Positions 1 to 9,005 of a stretch of DNA of 64,000 nt are shown here, piece after piece. Under the pieces are notes generated by a model, which made no database searches, was not told the origin of the DNA, and saw only the letters and a program-made list of their open reading frames with translations. The stretch is from Epilithonimonas caeni DSM 17710. GTDB taxonomy: Bacteria; Bacteroidota; Bacteroidia; Flavobacteriales; Weeksellaceae. Made by a program: the position numbers and the translations under genes. Position 1 is the stretch's first letter; each line of letters starts with the position of its first letter. Where the stretch lies: NCBI RefSeq assembly GCF_000426465.1, contig NZ_AUFK01000009.1, positions 496,001-560,000 of the forward strand. Reading direction: 5' to 3'.

Positions 1-702
1 CGGAAGCGGACCACCCGGCCAGAACAGATAATAAAGATTTTTTCTTTTGTACAACCAGGGTCCTTCCTCATATTTTGTCGGTCTTTCAGGATTTTCTTTT
101 CCATCCCTTTTTCCGAAAGATTCTGCGATCATTGGCACTTCCACAATATCGCCGGAATAGGAAATCATATTTTCATTCAGTTTGACATATTTTAGTTTTG
201 GATTTCCCCAGTACATATGCGCCTGACCGTCATCATCCACAAAAACCGTTGGATCGATGTCGCCCCATTCACTCTGAACCAATGGTTTTCCAAGCGGATC
301 GTGAAATGGTCCAAACGGACTATCTCCAACAGCAACACCAATAGCACCTTTATTATTAGTTTTGGACCACATTGGAACATACATAAAAAATTTGCCGTTT
401 CTTTCGACACATTGCGCTGCCCAGGCATCACGTTTTGCCCAATCGAAATCGCTGTAGGAAAGAATGGTTCCATGGTCGGTCCAATTCACCATATCGTTGG
501 TAGAATAGACCTTCCAGTCGTTCATCGTAAACCAAGTTGAATCGTCTTCATCGTGAGTGGTGTAGACGTAAAGCCTGTCGTTATACACCATCGGAGCCGG
601 GTCGGCGGTATAATTGGTCTGAATGATGGGATTCTGACAAAAAAATGTTCCCGAATATCCTATTAAACAGAGATTAAGTATTGTTTTTATTGTTTTTTTC
701 AT
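1..702 (-). CDS. GH43 glycoside hydrolase, C-terminus cut by window edge
   Basis: This is the first 234 codons of a secreted GH43 enzyme, probably an alpha-L-arabinofuranosidase or beta-xylosidase acting on arabinoxylan side chains. The ATG is followed by a hydrophobic signal peptide of about 22 residues (ending near FFCQ). The catalytic base is Asp34 in ADPAPMVY, and the pKa-modulating Asp lies in [14 protein letters not shown]. The general acid Glu is in [10 protein letters not shown]. The reading frame is open to position 1, so the gene continues left of the window. It closely resembles the two complete GH43 genes nearby (TADPAPMVY and WTDHG motifs), so a CBM6-like C-terminal domain is likely but not visible. 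Family assignment is firm; arabinosidase versus xylosidase is undecided. Confidence 0.9.
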   Translation of the reverse strand, partial: MKKTIKTILNLCLIGYSGTFFCQNPIIQTNYTADPAPMVYNDRLYVYTTHDEDDSTWFTMNDWKVYSTNDMVNWTDHGTILSYSDFDWAKRDAWAAQCVERNGKFFMYVPMWSKTNNKGAIGVAVGDSPFGPFHDPLGKPLVQSEWGDIDPTVFVDDDGQAHMYWGNPKLKYVKLNENMISYSGDIVEVPMIAESFGKRDGKENPERPTKYEEGPWLYKRKNLYYLFWPGGPLP

Positions 703-714
703 ATCTAACTTTTT

Positions 715-790
715 TTGAACACTAAGGTCACAAAGTTTTTATTTTTTAAGTTTCACAAAGCCGCTAACGCTTGTATAAGCTCTGTGTGGT
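715..790. repeat. Dispersed A/T-rich repeat with GTCACAAAG-type ends
   Basis: The spacer upstream of the truncated GH43 gene holds GGTCACAAAG and, about 30 bases on, TTTCACAAAG around an A/T core. It resembles the larger elements near 39.6 kb and 54.1 kb, where the ends read GCAAAGTCGC. It is not coding. Membership of that family is my reading of partial similarity. Confidence 0.35.
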
Positions 791-839
791 TGTATTGTTT
801 GGTTTGGTGAATCAGGTTTCCGATATTGTTATACAGACC

Positions 840-960
840 ATTTTAACCACCCCGTCAAAAATTCTTTGAATTTTCGCCACCAGTGCCTCAATATTTATTA
901 ATTGATTTTTTGTTTCGGCGAATCTCGTCCCTCGATTTCCAAAGGAGGGGAATTTGTCTT
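840..960. repeat. Intergenic repeat remnant (GACGGGGTGG type)
   Basis: Read on the minus strand, this stretch has a G-rich start (CCCCTCCTTTGGAAATCG), a middle with AAAATTCAAAGAATTTTTGACG, and ends in GGGGTGG. The AAAATTCAAAGAATTTT segment is self-complementary. Similar text is, as I recall, widespread between genes in Flavobacteriia. A 79-codon open frame across it overlaps the end of the neighbouring GH43 gene and looks like translated repeat rather than a gene. Confidence 0.35.
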
Positions 961-965
961 TCATC

Positions 966-2366
966 TTATTTTTTCTGAAAACTCCAGTGGTCGAAATTGA
1001 AAAGCACCCTTCCTGCCGTAATGTTTTTACCTTTAAAGACAAAATATACATCGTGAACGCCGGAAACCGATTCTGAAATTTTTGATGTCAGGGTTTTAAA
1101 TTCTTCCCAACCTCCGGTTCTCGGAGCTTCAATTTCCGCAATTTTATTTCCGTCCACCTTATCTAATCTCACTTCTAAAATTCCACCATCAACACCTGCG
1201 GCAATTGAAGCTGAAAATTCAGAGGCGCCTTTTTCAAAATCCACCGAACGAACTTTGATATAACCTCCCACTCTGGTATCGGAAACATAAATTCCCGTCT
1301 TTTTGTTTTCGGAAGTGCTGCATTTCTCTGACCAGGCTATTGTTTCCGCTTCGTTTCTTTTGTAGGGATTTAATGTTCCAACGGGATTTACGCCTTCTTT
1401 GGTCATAGAAATTTTTGGAATGCTGCCATCCTGATTGTATTTGAATTCTTCAATAGACGTTGACCTTCCGTAACTTCCTGCTCCGGGCAATAATCCTATG
1501 TGATAGAACAGATAGGATTTTCCTTTAAAATCGATAATTCCACCGTGGTTGGTAAAACTATTGGTTGGCTGGCCAGTCATTATTTTTCCCTGATATTTCC
1601 ACGGTCCGGTCGGTGAATCGCTTATGGAATAAGACAGACATTCGGTTCGGTCGGTCATCCCGGCATACATCATATAATATTGCTTGTTGCGTTTGTAGAA
1701 CCAGGGTCCCTCCACAAAAACATCTTTAAACTGCTCCTGTTTCTGCAAAACCTCATCACTTCTTCCGGGACGTCTCAATCCACCGAAAGCTTCCACTGAT
1801 TGCGGAACTTCGGTGATTTTTCCTTCATACGAAACCATATCTTTATTGAGCTTCACATAAAATAATTTGCTGTTTCCCCAATAAAGATACGCCTGTCCGT
1901 CATCATCAATAAAAACCGTCGGGTCGATATTATCCCAGGTTCCTGTTGTCACCAGCGGTTTTCCGAGTGCATCTTTAAAAGAACCTGTCGGACTGTCTGA
2001 TACCGCAACACCAATCGCCATATTGTTATCAACAGTCTGAACGCAGATGTACCAATAGAATTTGCCATTACGTTCCACACATTGCGCTGCCCAGGCTCTG
2101 TCACGGGCCCAGCTAAAGGATTCCAGTGAAAGTGGAGAACCGTGGTCAGTCCAATTGACCATATCATCCGACGAATACACTCTCCATTTCGTCATGTAAT
2201 AAAAGTCATAGCCAGGAATATCATCTCCTGTGTAGACATACATCTTGCTTTTGTATACCATCGGCGCAGGGTCCGGTGTAAAATGAGTCTGGATTACGGG
2301 ATTTTGGGCCAATAAAGTATTTAAGCCGCCATATAACAGACTAAGTGTAATCAGTATTTTTTTCAT
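966..2366 (-). CDS. Secreted GH43 enzyme with C-terminal CBM6-like domain
   Basis: Predicted alpha-L-arabinofuranosidase/beta-xylosidase of 466 residues. A signal peptide (1-20, cut before QNPVIQ) precedes a five-bladed propeller with the GH43 triad: Asp32 (PDPAPMVY), Asp148 (NIDPTVFIDDDGQ) and Glu219 (VEGPWFYKR). From about residue 335 a beta-sandwich resembles CBM6 (EAETIAWS at its start, then GGYIKVRSVDF and a VYFVFKG end), which would hold the enzyme on xylan. The gene starts 12 bp after the GH31 stop, so it sits in the same transcript as GH31, GH97 and GH27. It is paralogous to the truncated GH43 to its left and the GH43 near 9-10.4 kb. The sequence resembles the Xsa43E/CoXyl43 type of GH43 as I remember it; substrate is inferred from context. 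Confidence 0.9.
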   Translation of the reverse strand: MKKILITLSLLYGGLNTLLAQNPVIQTHFTPDPAPMVYKSKMYVYTGDDIPGYDFYYMTKWRVYSSDDMVNWTDHGSPLSLESFSWARDRAWAAQCVERNGKFYWYICVQTVDNNMAIGVAVSDSPTGSFKDALGKPLVTTGTWDNIDPTVFIDDDGQAYLYWGNSKLFYVKLNKDMVSYEGKITEVPQSVEAFGGLRRPGRSDEVLQKQEQFKDVFVEGPWFYKRNKQYYMMYAGMTDRTECLSYSISDSPTGPWKYQGKIMTGQPTNSFTNHGGIIDFKGKSYLFYHIGLLPGAGSYGRSTSIEEFKYNQDGSIPKISMTKEGVNPVGTLNPYKRNEAETIAWSEKCSTSENKKTGIYVSDTRVGGYIKVRSVDFEKGASEFSASIAAGVDGGILEVRLDKVDGNKIAEIEAPRTGGWEEFKTLTSKISESVSGVHDVYFVFKGKNITAGRVLFNFDHWSFQKK

Positions 2367-2378
2367 ATCCTTTTCATT

Positions 2379-4961
2379 TTAAAATTTAATGGTAAGTTCA
2401 TTCCCTTCATAAGAAATTTTTTGGGTGATAACTTCCTTATTGATTCCTACCATTTCCAGATTAAAAATTCTATGGTTGTTTTGTCCTGTGTAAGTTCCTA
2501 CACGTTTATCAATCAGTAATTTTCTTGCTTTATCATTCCATTTGAAAGGAATCAGCGTGTATTTTCCTTTTTCGTAGTTATAATTATCTCCTTCATCTTC
2601 ATATAATGTAAAATTTCCATCATTGCCTGCATATATTTTTATGGTAAGTTCCTCATTAGATTTTTCCGAAGTATATTGCATTATTTTACCAATAGGAATT
2701 ATAGAACCTGATTTTATAAAAAGCGGAATTCTATTTTGCGAAGCATCGGCTAAAATGGTTTTTCCGCCCTTATTTTTTTGGTCGGTGTAGAAATCGTACC
2801 AGAAATGACCCTTGGGAAGATAAACCTCCCAATTTTCAGCGTTTGGTTTGATAACAGGAGCAACCAGTATAGATTTTCCAAACATATATTGGTAAGCTTG
2901 TTCAATAGCTTTTTTATCTTCCTGAAAATCCATTATCATTGGCCTCATAATGGTAGAATTATTTTTTGAAATTTCCCAGGATTGAGAATAGATGTAAGGC
3001 AATAATTGATATCTAAGATTCATCAAATCACGCATATTGCTTTCTATTTTTTCTCCGTATTTCCAAGGTTCTGTTTCAGACTGATAACCGTGCATCCTGA
3101 AAATCGGACTAAAAACACCCCACTGAAACCATCTCATCAAAATATCGTGATATTTCGGGTCAGAATATTGAGAAGAACCAGGACGGAAAAATCCGCCAAT
3201 ATCGGTTGTCCAATAAGGCATTCCAGAGATGGAATAATTCAATCCGGCCACAATTTGCCTTCTGTAAGCATCCCAATCCCAGCCAATATCACCAGACCAA
3301 TTGATGGTTCCGAACCTCTGTTGCCCGGGAAATGCAGACCTGGTTAAAATGACTACCCTTTTGTCAGGATTAGTTGCTCTCTGTCCTTCATAAACTGCTT
3401 TGCTTACGAAAAAAGGATACGTCAGTCTGTAAAATTCACCAAGTCCCAAAAAAGTATTTTTGCCGACCAACGCATCATTTTCCGGTTCTGTGGCATCCAT
3501 CCACCAGGAATCTACTCCATTCTGAAAAAGATTTTTGTTCAAAGCATTCCAATGTGTTTTTTGTGTTTTCGGATTAAAAATATCAATCCACGGACTGTCC
3601 GGTATATACAGTCCATCATAATCTTTGGCGACCTCAGATTTTTTATCTAAATTTTCCCAAACGGATACTGAAAATCTGGAATGAAGCTGATGCAATTTTT
3701 CAATAAATTTTTCAGGTTCGGGATAGTTCTGCTCATCGAATTTAGGTACGCCCCAACCATATTTCCCCCAATACTGCCAATCCTGAACAATGACATCTAC
3801 CGGCAAATTGCGCTTTCTAAATTCTTCTACCGTCTTTACCAAATGTTCTGCAGAAGTATATCGCTCTCTGCATTGCCAATATCCGAAAGCCCATTTTGGC
3901 AACATGGGCACTTTACCCGTGATTTCCCGGTAAGACGAAATAGCCTCATCTGCATTATTTCCTACAAACAAAATATAATCTAATGACTTACTGTGCGGTG
4001 AACGAAAGGTAGTGATGTCTTCCGCCAATTTATATTGTAACGAAGGGGTGTTGGTGGCTTTACAAACGACCTGAAAATGATGCTCCCCTTTTGTAAGAAA
4101 AACCTTAGTGCTCACCGCAGGAGGAAGCCAAAGGTTAGACTGGTCGATTACAGGTTTTCCGTCAATGGTAAGAAAATGGCGGTTATCCATATTCCCCAGG
4201 TCCAGCATAAAAGTATATTCTCCACTTTTCTCAATTAAAATCTTACCTTTATGCAAGGCTTGTTGCTGGGAAACTTTTACGGTTCCTGAAGTACCTGTTA
4301 CTTCTTTCTCTGCACCATTAGTGACGGCTTCTTTTTCTAAAGGAACCGATTTGTCTGCCGGATTATACCAGGTTAATCCAAACTGATTCCACAAAATTCC
4401 ATATCCTTTTGAAGAATACAAAAAAGGCAAAGCAATCTGGCTGTTAACCTGAATCAGTTTTCTGCTGATACTTTTCAAATTATAATGACCATCCTGAAAC
4501 TGACCTAATCCCAAGAGTTGCTCATCCTTATCATTGATAAAACTTTGCTCCGCAATATAACAGGGCTGAGAAGACACTTTACTTTCTATAAGTTTTCGGC
4601 TGTTTACAGCTTCTGAAAGTAAAACTTTACCATTGCCATCCAGAAACATAAGCTGAGCCGTTTTTTTATTGAATAGAACAGCATAATTTTTAGTTTTTAG
4701 TTTTAAAGAAGAAGCATTTTCTTCCAATCTAAAATCTGAAGAACTATTTTCATTGACAAAAACAAACTGATTTTCTTCCGGTTTTATCTCTTTTATAAAT
4801 TGTATTCTTACAGCATTTCCGTTCATTGGTCTTAAGACTAAATATCCGTCAGAAAGTTTCACAGAAACCTCTTCAGCATTTTTGCTGTAGGATACGTAGT
4901 GCTGCCCAAAAATTAAAATGGGAAGAACAGTGAGCCAATATGTTATTATTTTAAATCTCAT
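2379..4961 (-). CDS. GH31 alpha-xylosidase with PA14 insert
   Basis: Secreted GH31 enzyme of 860 residues, most likely an alpha-xylosidase removing non-reducing alpha-xylose. I chose the ATG giving MRFKIITYW; the codon before it is TTG and an upstream extension has no support. A signal peptide of about 19 residues ends before QHYVSYS. The N-terminal beta-sandwich is interrupted at about 225-315 by a PA14-like module, an arrangement known in alpha-xylosidases such as CjXyl31A and BoGH31A. Nucleophile Asp489 is in DSWWMDATEPEND and acid/base Asp558 in NWSGDIGWDW. Only 9 bp separate it from the upstream GH97 gene. Those relatives act on xyloglucan, but no xyloglucan endo-enzyme is present here, and complex xylans also carry alpha-xylose. 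Family and catalytic residues are secure; the polymer is inferred. Confidence 0.92.
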   Translation of the reverse strand: MRFKIITYWLTVLPILIFGQHYVSYSKNAEEVSVKLSDGYLVLRPMNGNAVRIQFIKEIKPEENQFVFVNENSSSDFRLEENASSLKLKTKNYAVLFNKKTAQLMFLDGNGKVLLSEAVNSRKLIESKVSSQPCYIAEQSFINDKDEQLLGLGQFQDGHYNLKSISRKLIQVNSQIALPFLYSSKGYGILWNQFGLTWYNPADKSVPLEKEAVTNGAEKEVTGTSGTVKVSQQQALHKGKILIEKSGEYTFMLDLGNMDNRHFLTIDGKPVIDQSNLWLPPAVSTKVFLTKGEHHFQVVCKATNTPSLQYKLAEDITTFRSPHSKSLDYILFVGNNADEAISSYREITGKVPMLPKWAFGYWQCRERYTSAEHLVKTVEEFRKRNLPVDVIVQDWQYWGKYGWGVPKFDEQNYPEPEKFIEKLHQLHSRFSVSVWENLDKKSEVAKDYDGLYIPDSPWIDIFNPKTQKTHWNALNKNLFQNGVDSWWMDATEPENDALVGKNTFLGLGEFYRLTYPFFVSKAVYEGQRATNPDKRVVILTRSAFPGQQRFGTINWSGDIGWDWDAYRRQIVAGLNYSISGMPYWTTDIGGFFRPGSSQYSDPKYHDILMRWFQWGVFSPIFRMHGYQSETEPWKYGEKIESNMRDLMNLRYQLLPYIYSQSWEISKNNSTIMRPMIMDFQEDKKAIEQAYQYMFGKSILVAPVIKPNAENWEVYLPKGHFWYDFYTDQKNKGGKTILADASQNRIPLFIKSGSIIPIGKIMQYTSEKSNEELTIKIYAGNDGNFTLYEDEGDNYNYEKGKYTLIPFKWNDKARKLLIDKRVGTYTGQNNHRIFNLEMVGINKEVITQKISYEGNELTIKF

Positions 4962-4970
4962 CAATAAACT

Positions 4971-6929
4971 TTATAATGGAGAAATTACTGCTACAAAACC
5001 ACCTCTTCTCAAAACTTTTACCTCGACAGAATCTGTACTTTCTATCACAGAATCATCGGTTACAAGCTGTTTATCATGCTTTCCGTCTTTTATTAATCTT
5101 AGTTTATACTTTTTGCTTTTATCTAAAAAATCAAATTTAATGTTGATGTTTTTTTCAATATTTTCCCCGTTGATTCCTCCGACATACCATACATTATTCT
5201 TTCTTCTTGCCATTACAATATCTTTTCCCGGAAACCCTTGTAGCAAATGCGTTTCATCCCAACTGGTCGGAACTTCTCTTAAAAATTTCTTCGGCTCATC
5301 CGGCAATTCGTAATAACCTTCCGGTCGGTCGGCAAAATGTTGCAATGCTGATTCAAATACCACACTTAAAGCCAGCTCGTGACCATAAGAAGTCAGATGC
5401 GGAAACTGAGAATTGCTGAAAGTGACCGGCGTATAATCCATAGAACCAACCACATTTCTAGTAAAAGGGAGAATCGTATTATGAACAGGCGCAGTTGCCG
5501 TAAATTCGGGACCGTTGTTGTACCATTCCGCACCACGAACAGCCTCGTAAGTCATTAGATTCGGATACGTTCTGGACCAGCCTCTCGGAACCAGACAGCC
5601 GTGGAAATAAACCATCATTTCAAACTGTGCCGCATCTTCCAGAATGTCCAGATAATATTGAATCATATCCTGCTTCTCGCTTTCAAAGAAATCTACTTTT
5701 ACCCCTGCAACGCCTAATTTTTTGAGCTTAGTAAATTCTTCCACGCGGTTTTCGTGAGTTAGCATTCTGTCTTTCGGTGTTGAAGAAACCCACGTATGGT
5801 CGCCGCCGGAGTTGTACCACATCAATGGTTTTGTCCCTTTGGAATGAATGTATTTCAAGGCATCTTCCAGGTTTCCGCCATTTCCCATCGAATCCCATTC
5901 CCAATCCAGCAACGTATAAGGCCAATCCATCGCAACAGCCAAATCTGCAAATTCGCAAACCGTTTTAAAGTCTTTGGTTCCATGATTACTCGACCAATAA
6001 TTCCAGGAAACTGCGCCCGGTTTTATCCAATCCGTATTTTTTATCACGGAAGGCGGCGCAACATCATCAACCAATGTAGAAGCCACAATATCATTGAGAT
6101 TTCCAATGATAATCACTCTCCAAGGCGATTTCCAGGGCAATGAAATTTTAGGCAACGATTCTCCTTTTCCTCGTCCGTCTTTTGGGTCGGGGAAGGTGAT
6201 TTTATATTTATTTTTATCCTCTTTATTGCTCAGTTTAGACCCGCAATAACTGCCATCAACAGCCGATTCGTGAAGCAAAAACCAGCAATTATTATCTTTT
6301 GTTTGAAACAAGGCAGGATAACACCACTCTTCCTGCTGAATTTTTTCGCCAACCATTGGAGAATAAAGCTCTTCGTTCGCAGGATTCCATTTTTCTGTCC
6401 AGCGAGTAGTTTCCTGATTGATAGAATAAGAAGTCAATTCATCCTGTACTGTAAAACTTCCTTTTCCTGACAACGAATACCTGAAAGTAATTCCGTCATT
6501 ATAAACACGGATAATCACATCCAGTTTTTTCTTTTCTTTGTTTTCGAATGTAAAAACAACTTCATTTCCCGTATTATGTCTTTGGGAAGATTTCCCGTGA
6601 GGCATTGTATAATTTTCTTTTATTAATAACGGTTTTGAAGATTTCAGAAATTTCATATCCGTAAAAGAAATACCATCAGAAAGAATCAATCCCAAATCTA
6701 TTGACGAAATGGCCTCTGTCATTTTACCATCATTAAAATAATTTACCTTCAAAAACCATTTCCCATTTTCAGTATTATTTCCATTAAAAACTTGGACTGA
6801 AATCTTTCCGTTGGGCGATTCAACCTTTAAATTCCGGGCTGAAACAGCCATAAAAGAATACAGCAAAACCATCATCAAAATTGCTTTTGAAAATATATTA
6901 ATGCCGATATGATTTTTGATGGTATTCAT
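4971..6929 (-). CDS. GH97 glycosidase, retaining type (alpha-galactosidase-like)
   Basis: Exported 652-residue GH97 enzyme. The start gives a basic N-terminus, a hydrophobic stretch at about 14-29 and cleavage near AVSARN. GH97 splits into inverting alpha-glucosidases (SusB) and retaining alpha-galactosidases (BtGH97b). Here the loop carrying the retaining nucleophile reads GVKVDFFESEKQ with Asp413, and Glu462 in YEAVRGAE fits the acid/base. SusB-like inverting enzymes lack that Asp, so a retaining alpha-galactosidase is the better call. The immediate neighbour is a GH27 alpha-galactosidase, which agrees. The gene starts 34 bp after the GH27 stop. Stereochemistry is inferred from remembered family residues and not tested. 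Confidence 0.85.
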   Translation of the reverse strand: MNTIKNHIGINIFSKAILMMVLLYSFMAVSARNLKVESPNGKISVQVFNGNNTENGKWFLKVNYFNDGKMTEAISSIDLGLILSDGISFTDMKFLKSSKPLLIKENYTMPHGKSSQRHNTGNEVVFTFENKEKKKLDVIIRVYNDGITFRYSLSGKGSFTVQDELTSYSINQETTRWTEKWNPANEELYSPMVGEKIQQEEWCYPALFQTKDNNCWFLLHESAVDGSYCGSKLSNKEDKNKYKITFPDPKDGRGKGESLPKISLPWKSPWRVIIIGNLNDIVASTLVDDVAPPSVIKNTDWIKPGAVSWNYWSSNHGTKDFKTVCEFADLAVAMDWPYTLLDWEWDSMGNGGNLEDALKYIHSKGTKPLMWYNSGGDHTWVSSTPKDRMLTHENRVEEFTKLKKLGVAGVKVDFFESEKQDMIQYYLDILEDAAQFEMMVYFHGCLVPRGWSRTYPNLMTYEAVRGAEWYNNGPEFTATAPVHNTILPFTRNVVGSMDYTPVTFSNSQFPHLTSYGHELALSVVFESALQHFADRPEGYYELPDEPKKFLREVPTSWDETHLLQGFPGKDIVMARRKNNVWYVGGINGENIEKNINIKFDFLDKSKKYKLRLIKDGKHDKQLVTDDSVIESTDSVEVKVLRRGGFVAVISPL

Positions 6930-6963
6930 TTTATTTTTCTGATTTCCCTGAATGAACCTTGTT

Positions 6964-8988
6964 TTATTTGCCCGAACTTAACTTATAATAAGCCACACCG
7001 TGCGCCGGAATATCCAGTGATAATGTCTGATTTGATGTATTGATTTTGGCAATATCCTTCTGTCTCCAGATATCTCTTACGGTTTGACGACCGGAAATCC
7101 CGAGTTGCCTGAAATCTTTGTAAGACATATTCACTTTTTCCCTTCCGAAATTGGCAAATGCCACTGCTTTTCCGCCGTCCTCTAGGTCTTTTACATAAAT
7201 TTTCAATTCGCCAATTGTTTGAAGACAAACGCCCTGTTTTCCCAGAGCATCCTGATTTACGGCGATAACTTCATCATTCGTTAAAAGATTTAAAGTAAAG
7301 TCGTCCAGTTTCTCAAGGTCGCAACCAATCAGTAATGGTGCTGAAAATATGCTCCAAAGACTGATGTGTAAATATTGTTCGTCCGGTTTCAATCGGCTCT
7401 GGTGCGGATTTCCCCAACCTACGACACCTACCACCAACATATCGGGGTCGTTCCAGTTGCCGGGTTTTGCGTAAGAAGCCGCTTTGTCCTGAGCCAAAGC
7501 AATATTTTTAACACTCGCCCAGGTATCGGTGATGTCATTGGTCGTTCGCCAAGATTGTGCATCCGCATCACTTCCCCATTTCCAGACATCGCCCATCCCG
7601 TATTGACAAAGATTGTACACAATATCACAAGGCTGATTTTTTAATAAATCTCCCATTAATTTAAATGGCTTTACGCCTTTATCCAAATCTCCTCCACCCT
7701 GAAAATTGAGTGAAGAAACTTTGTTTGGGTCATTATCGGGCAAACCATCAATCACACCTCCGTAACTGCACCAGTCGTATTTCAGATAATCGATTCCCCA
7801 TTTTGCGTAGCTTTCGGCATCCTGCTTTTCGTAGCCGTAGCTTCCTGCACAACCGCCACACGTCCAGGGTCCGGGAGAGGAATAAATTCCTGCTTTCAGA
7901 CCTTTTGAATGAAAGTAATCGGTTAATTCCTTCATATCCGGAAATTTTGAATTGGTCAGAATATAACCGTTATCGTCACGCATTTTACCTTTGAAAGACG
8001 GGTCTTTTCCGTCTCTGTTAAATTGCCAGGAATCATCGATATTGATATAATTCCAGCCGTGGTTTATAAGCCCTGTTTTAACCAAAGCATCGGCAGCGCG
8101 TTTTACTTTATCGGCAGAAACTTCGTGCCCGAAACAATTCCAGCTATTCCATCCCATTGTGGGTGTCAAAGCTATTTTGTCACCGCTTTCGATTCTTAAT
8201 TTTTTTGAAACTGAACCTTTAGCATTTTTAGCTGATAAAAGGACTTCATAGGTTCCTTTCGTATCTATTTTTCCGGTAATGATTCCGGTTTGTGAATCTA
8301 TTGTTAAACCTTCGGGGAGATTTTTCGCGGTAAAAGTCATCGGTCTATCACCTGTTGCTGCAACCCTGAACAAAAAAGGTGAGCCGAGACGAACGCCGTA
8401 AACACCTGCTGAATTAATTTTTGGAGTTGCCGCAGGTTTTGGCGTCAAAATATAAGGTACCGATGAAATCGGGTTAAATGTTATCAGTTTTGCACCGTCT
8501 GAAGTTTCAAATTTGGCATCTGCCCAGTCGGCGTGGTCATAATAAGGTCCGTTTCCGCCGTCTGTTACGACTAATTCTAATTGTTTTACACCTTCCAGCG
8601 AAACGGAAACAGGCTTTGCTTTATCGCCTAATTTCATTATTCCGCTTGACCACAGTTTTTTGTTGTCGCCATAAATCTCGAATTCCACTGCGGGTTCGTG
8701 GCCTTTCATTTCATCATCCAGTCCCACCATTGCGGAAAAGCTTTTTAATTTGCCGTTTAATTTAATCAACAAAGAACTTTCGGCGTGCGTTCCGAAACCT
8801 CTTTTGAAAACTTCGCTGGCAATCGTCAAAGGTTTTCCGTCCACAGAAGTATTGATTCCCGGTTTTCCGTGACCTTGGGTTGCCACGCTCAAATCCAACT
8901 GGTCTAACCAAACAGTTGACTGCGCCTTGAAAATATTTTCCGACAGCAAAAATGTTACAGCAATTAAAAGTATTTTCGTCTTCAACAT
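6964..8988 (-). CDS. GH27 alpha-galactosidase with N-terminal NPCBM domain
   Basis: Secreted 674-residue alpha-galactosidase. After a signal peptide (1-22) comes an NPCBM-like carbohydrate-binding domain (about 23-165, with FKRGFGTHAESSL), then a putative Ig-like domain (about 185-268, with LPEGLTIDSQTGIITG). The GH27 barrel starts at LTPTMGWNSWNCFG. Nucleophile Asp405 lies in YLKYDWCSYG and the acid/base is Asp485 in SWRTTNDI. A cysteine pair in WTCGGCAGSYG is usual for the family. The gene lies 17 bp after the upstream GH43 stop, inside the tight hydrolase operon. Two alpha-galactosidase families side by side (GH27 and GH97) suggest two different galactosyl linkages in the target. Confidence 0.93.
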   Translation of the reverse strand: MLKTKILLIAVTFLLSENIFKAQSTVWLDQLDLSVATQGHGKPGINTSVDGKPLTIASEVFKRGFGTHAESSLLIKLNGKLKSFSAMVGLDDEMKGHEPAVEFEIYGDNKKLWSSGIMKLGDKAKPVSVSLEGVKQLELVVTDGGNGPYYDHADWADAKFETSDGAKLITFNPISSVPYILTPKPAATPKINSAGVYGVRLGSPFLFRVAATGDRPMTFTAKNLPEGLTIDSQTGIITGKIDTKGTYEVLLSAKNAKGSVSKKLRIESGDKIALTPTMGWNSWNCFGHEVSADKVKRAADALVKTGLINHGWNYINIDDSWQFNRDGKDPSFKGKMRDDNGYILTNSKFPDMKELTDYFHSKGLKAGIYSSPGPWTCGGCAGSYGYEKQDAESYAKWGIDYLKYDWCSYGGVIDGLPDNDPNKVSSLNFQGGGDLDKGVKPFKLMGDLLKNQPCDIVYNLCQYGMGDVWKWGSDADAQSWRTTNDITDTWASVKNIALAQDKAASYAKPGNWNDPDMLVVGVVGWGNPHQSRLKPDEQYLHISLWSIFSAPLLIGCDLEKLDDFTLNLLTNDEVIAVNQDALGKQGVCLQTIGELKIYVKDLEDGGKAVAFANFGREKVNMSYKDFRQLGISGRQTVRDIWRQKDIAKINTSNQTLSLDIPAHGVAYYKLSSGK

Positions 8989-9005
8989 TATTTAAAAATT
9001 TGGAT

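Noticed and set aside
812-1051. 79-codon frame overlapping the 3' end of a GH43 gene
   Set aside because: Made of the GACGGGGTGG-type repeat and the antiparallel end of the GH43 frame; not a plausible gene.
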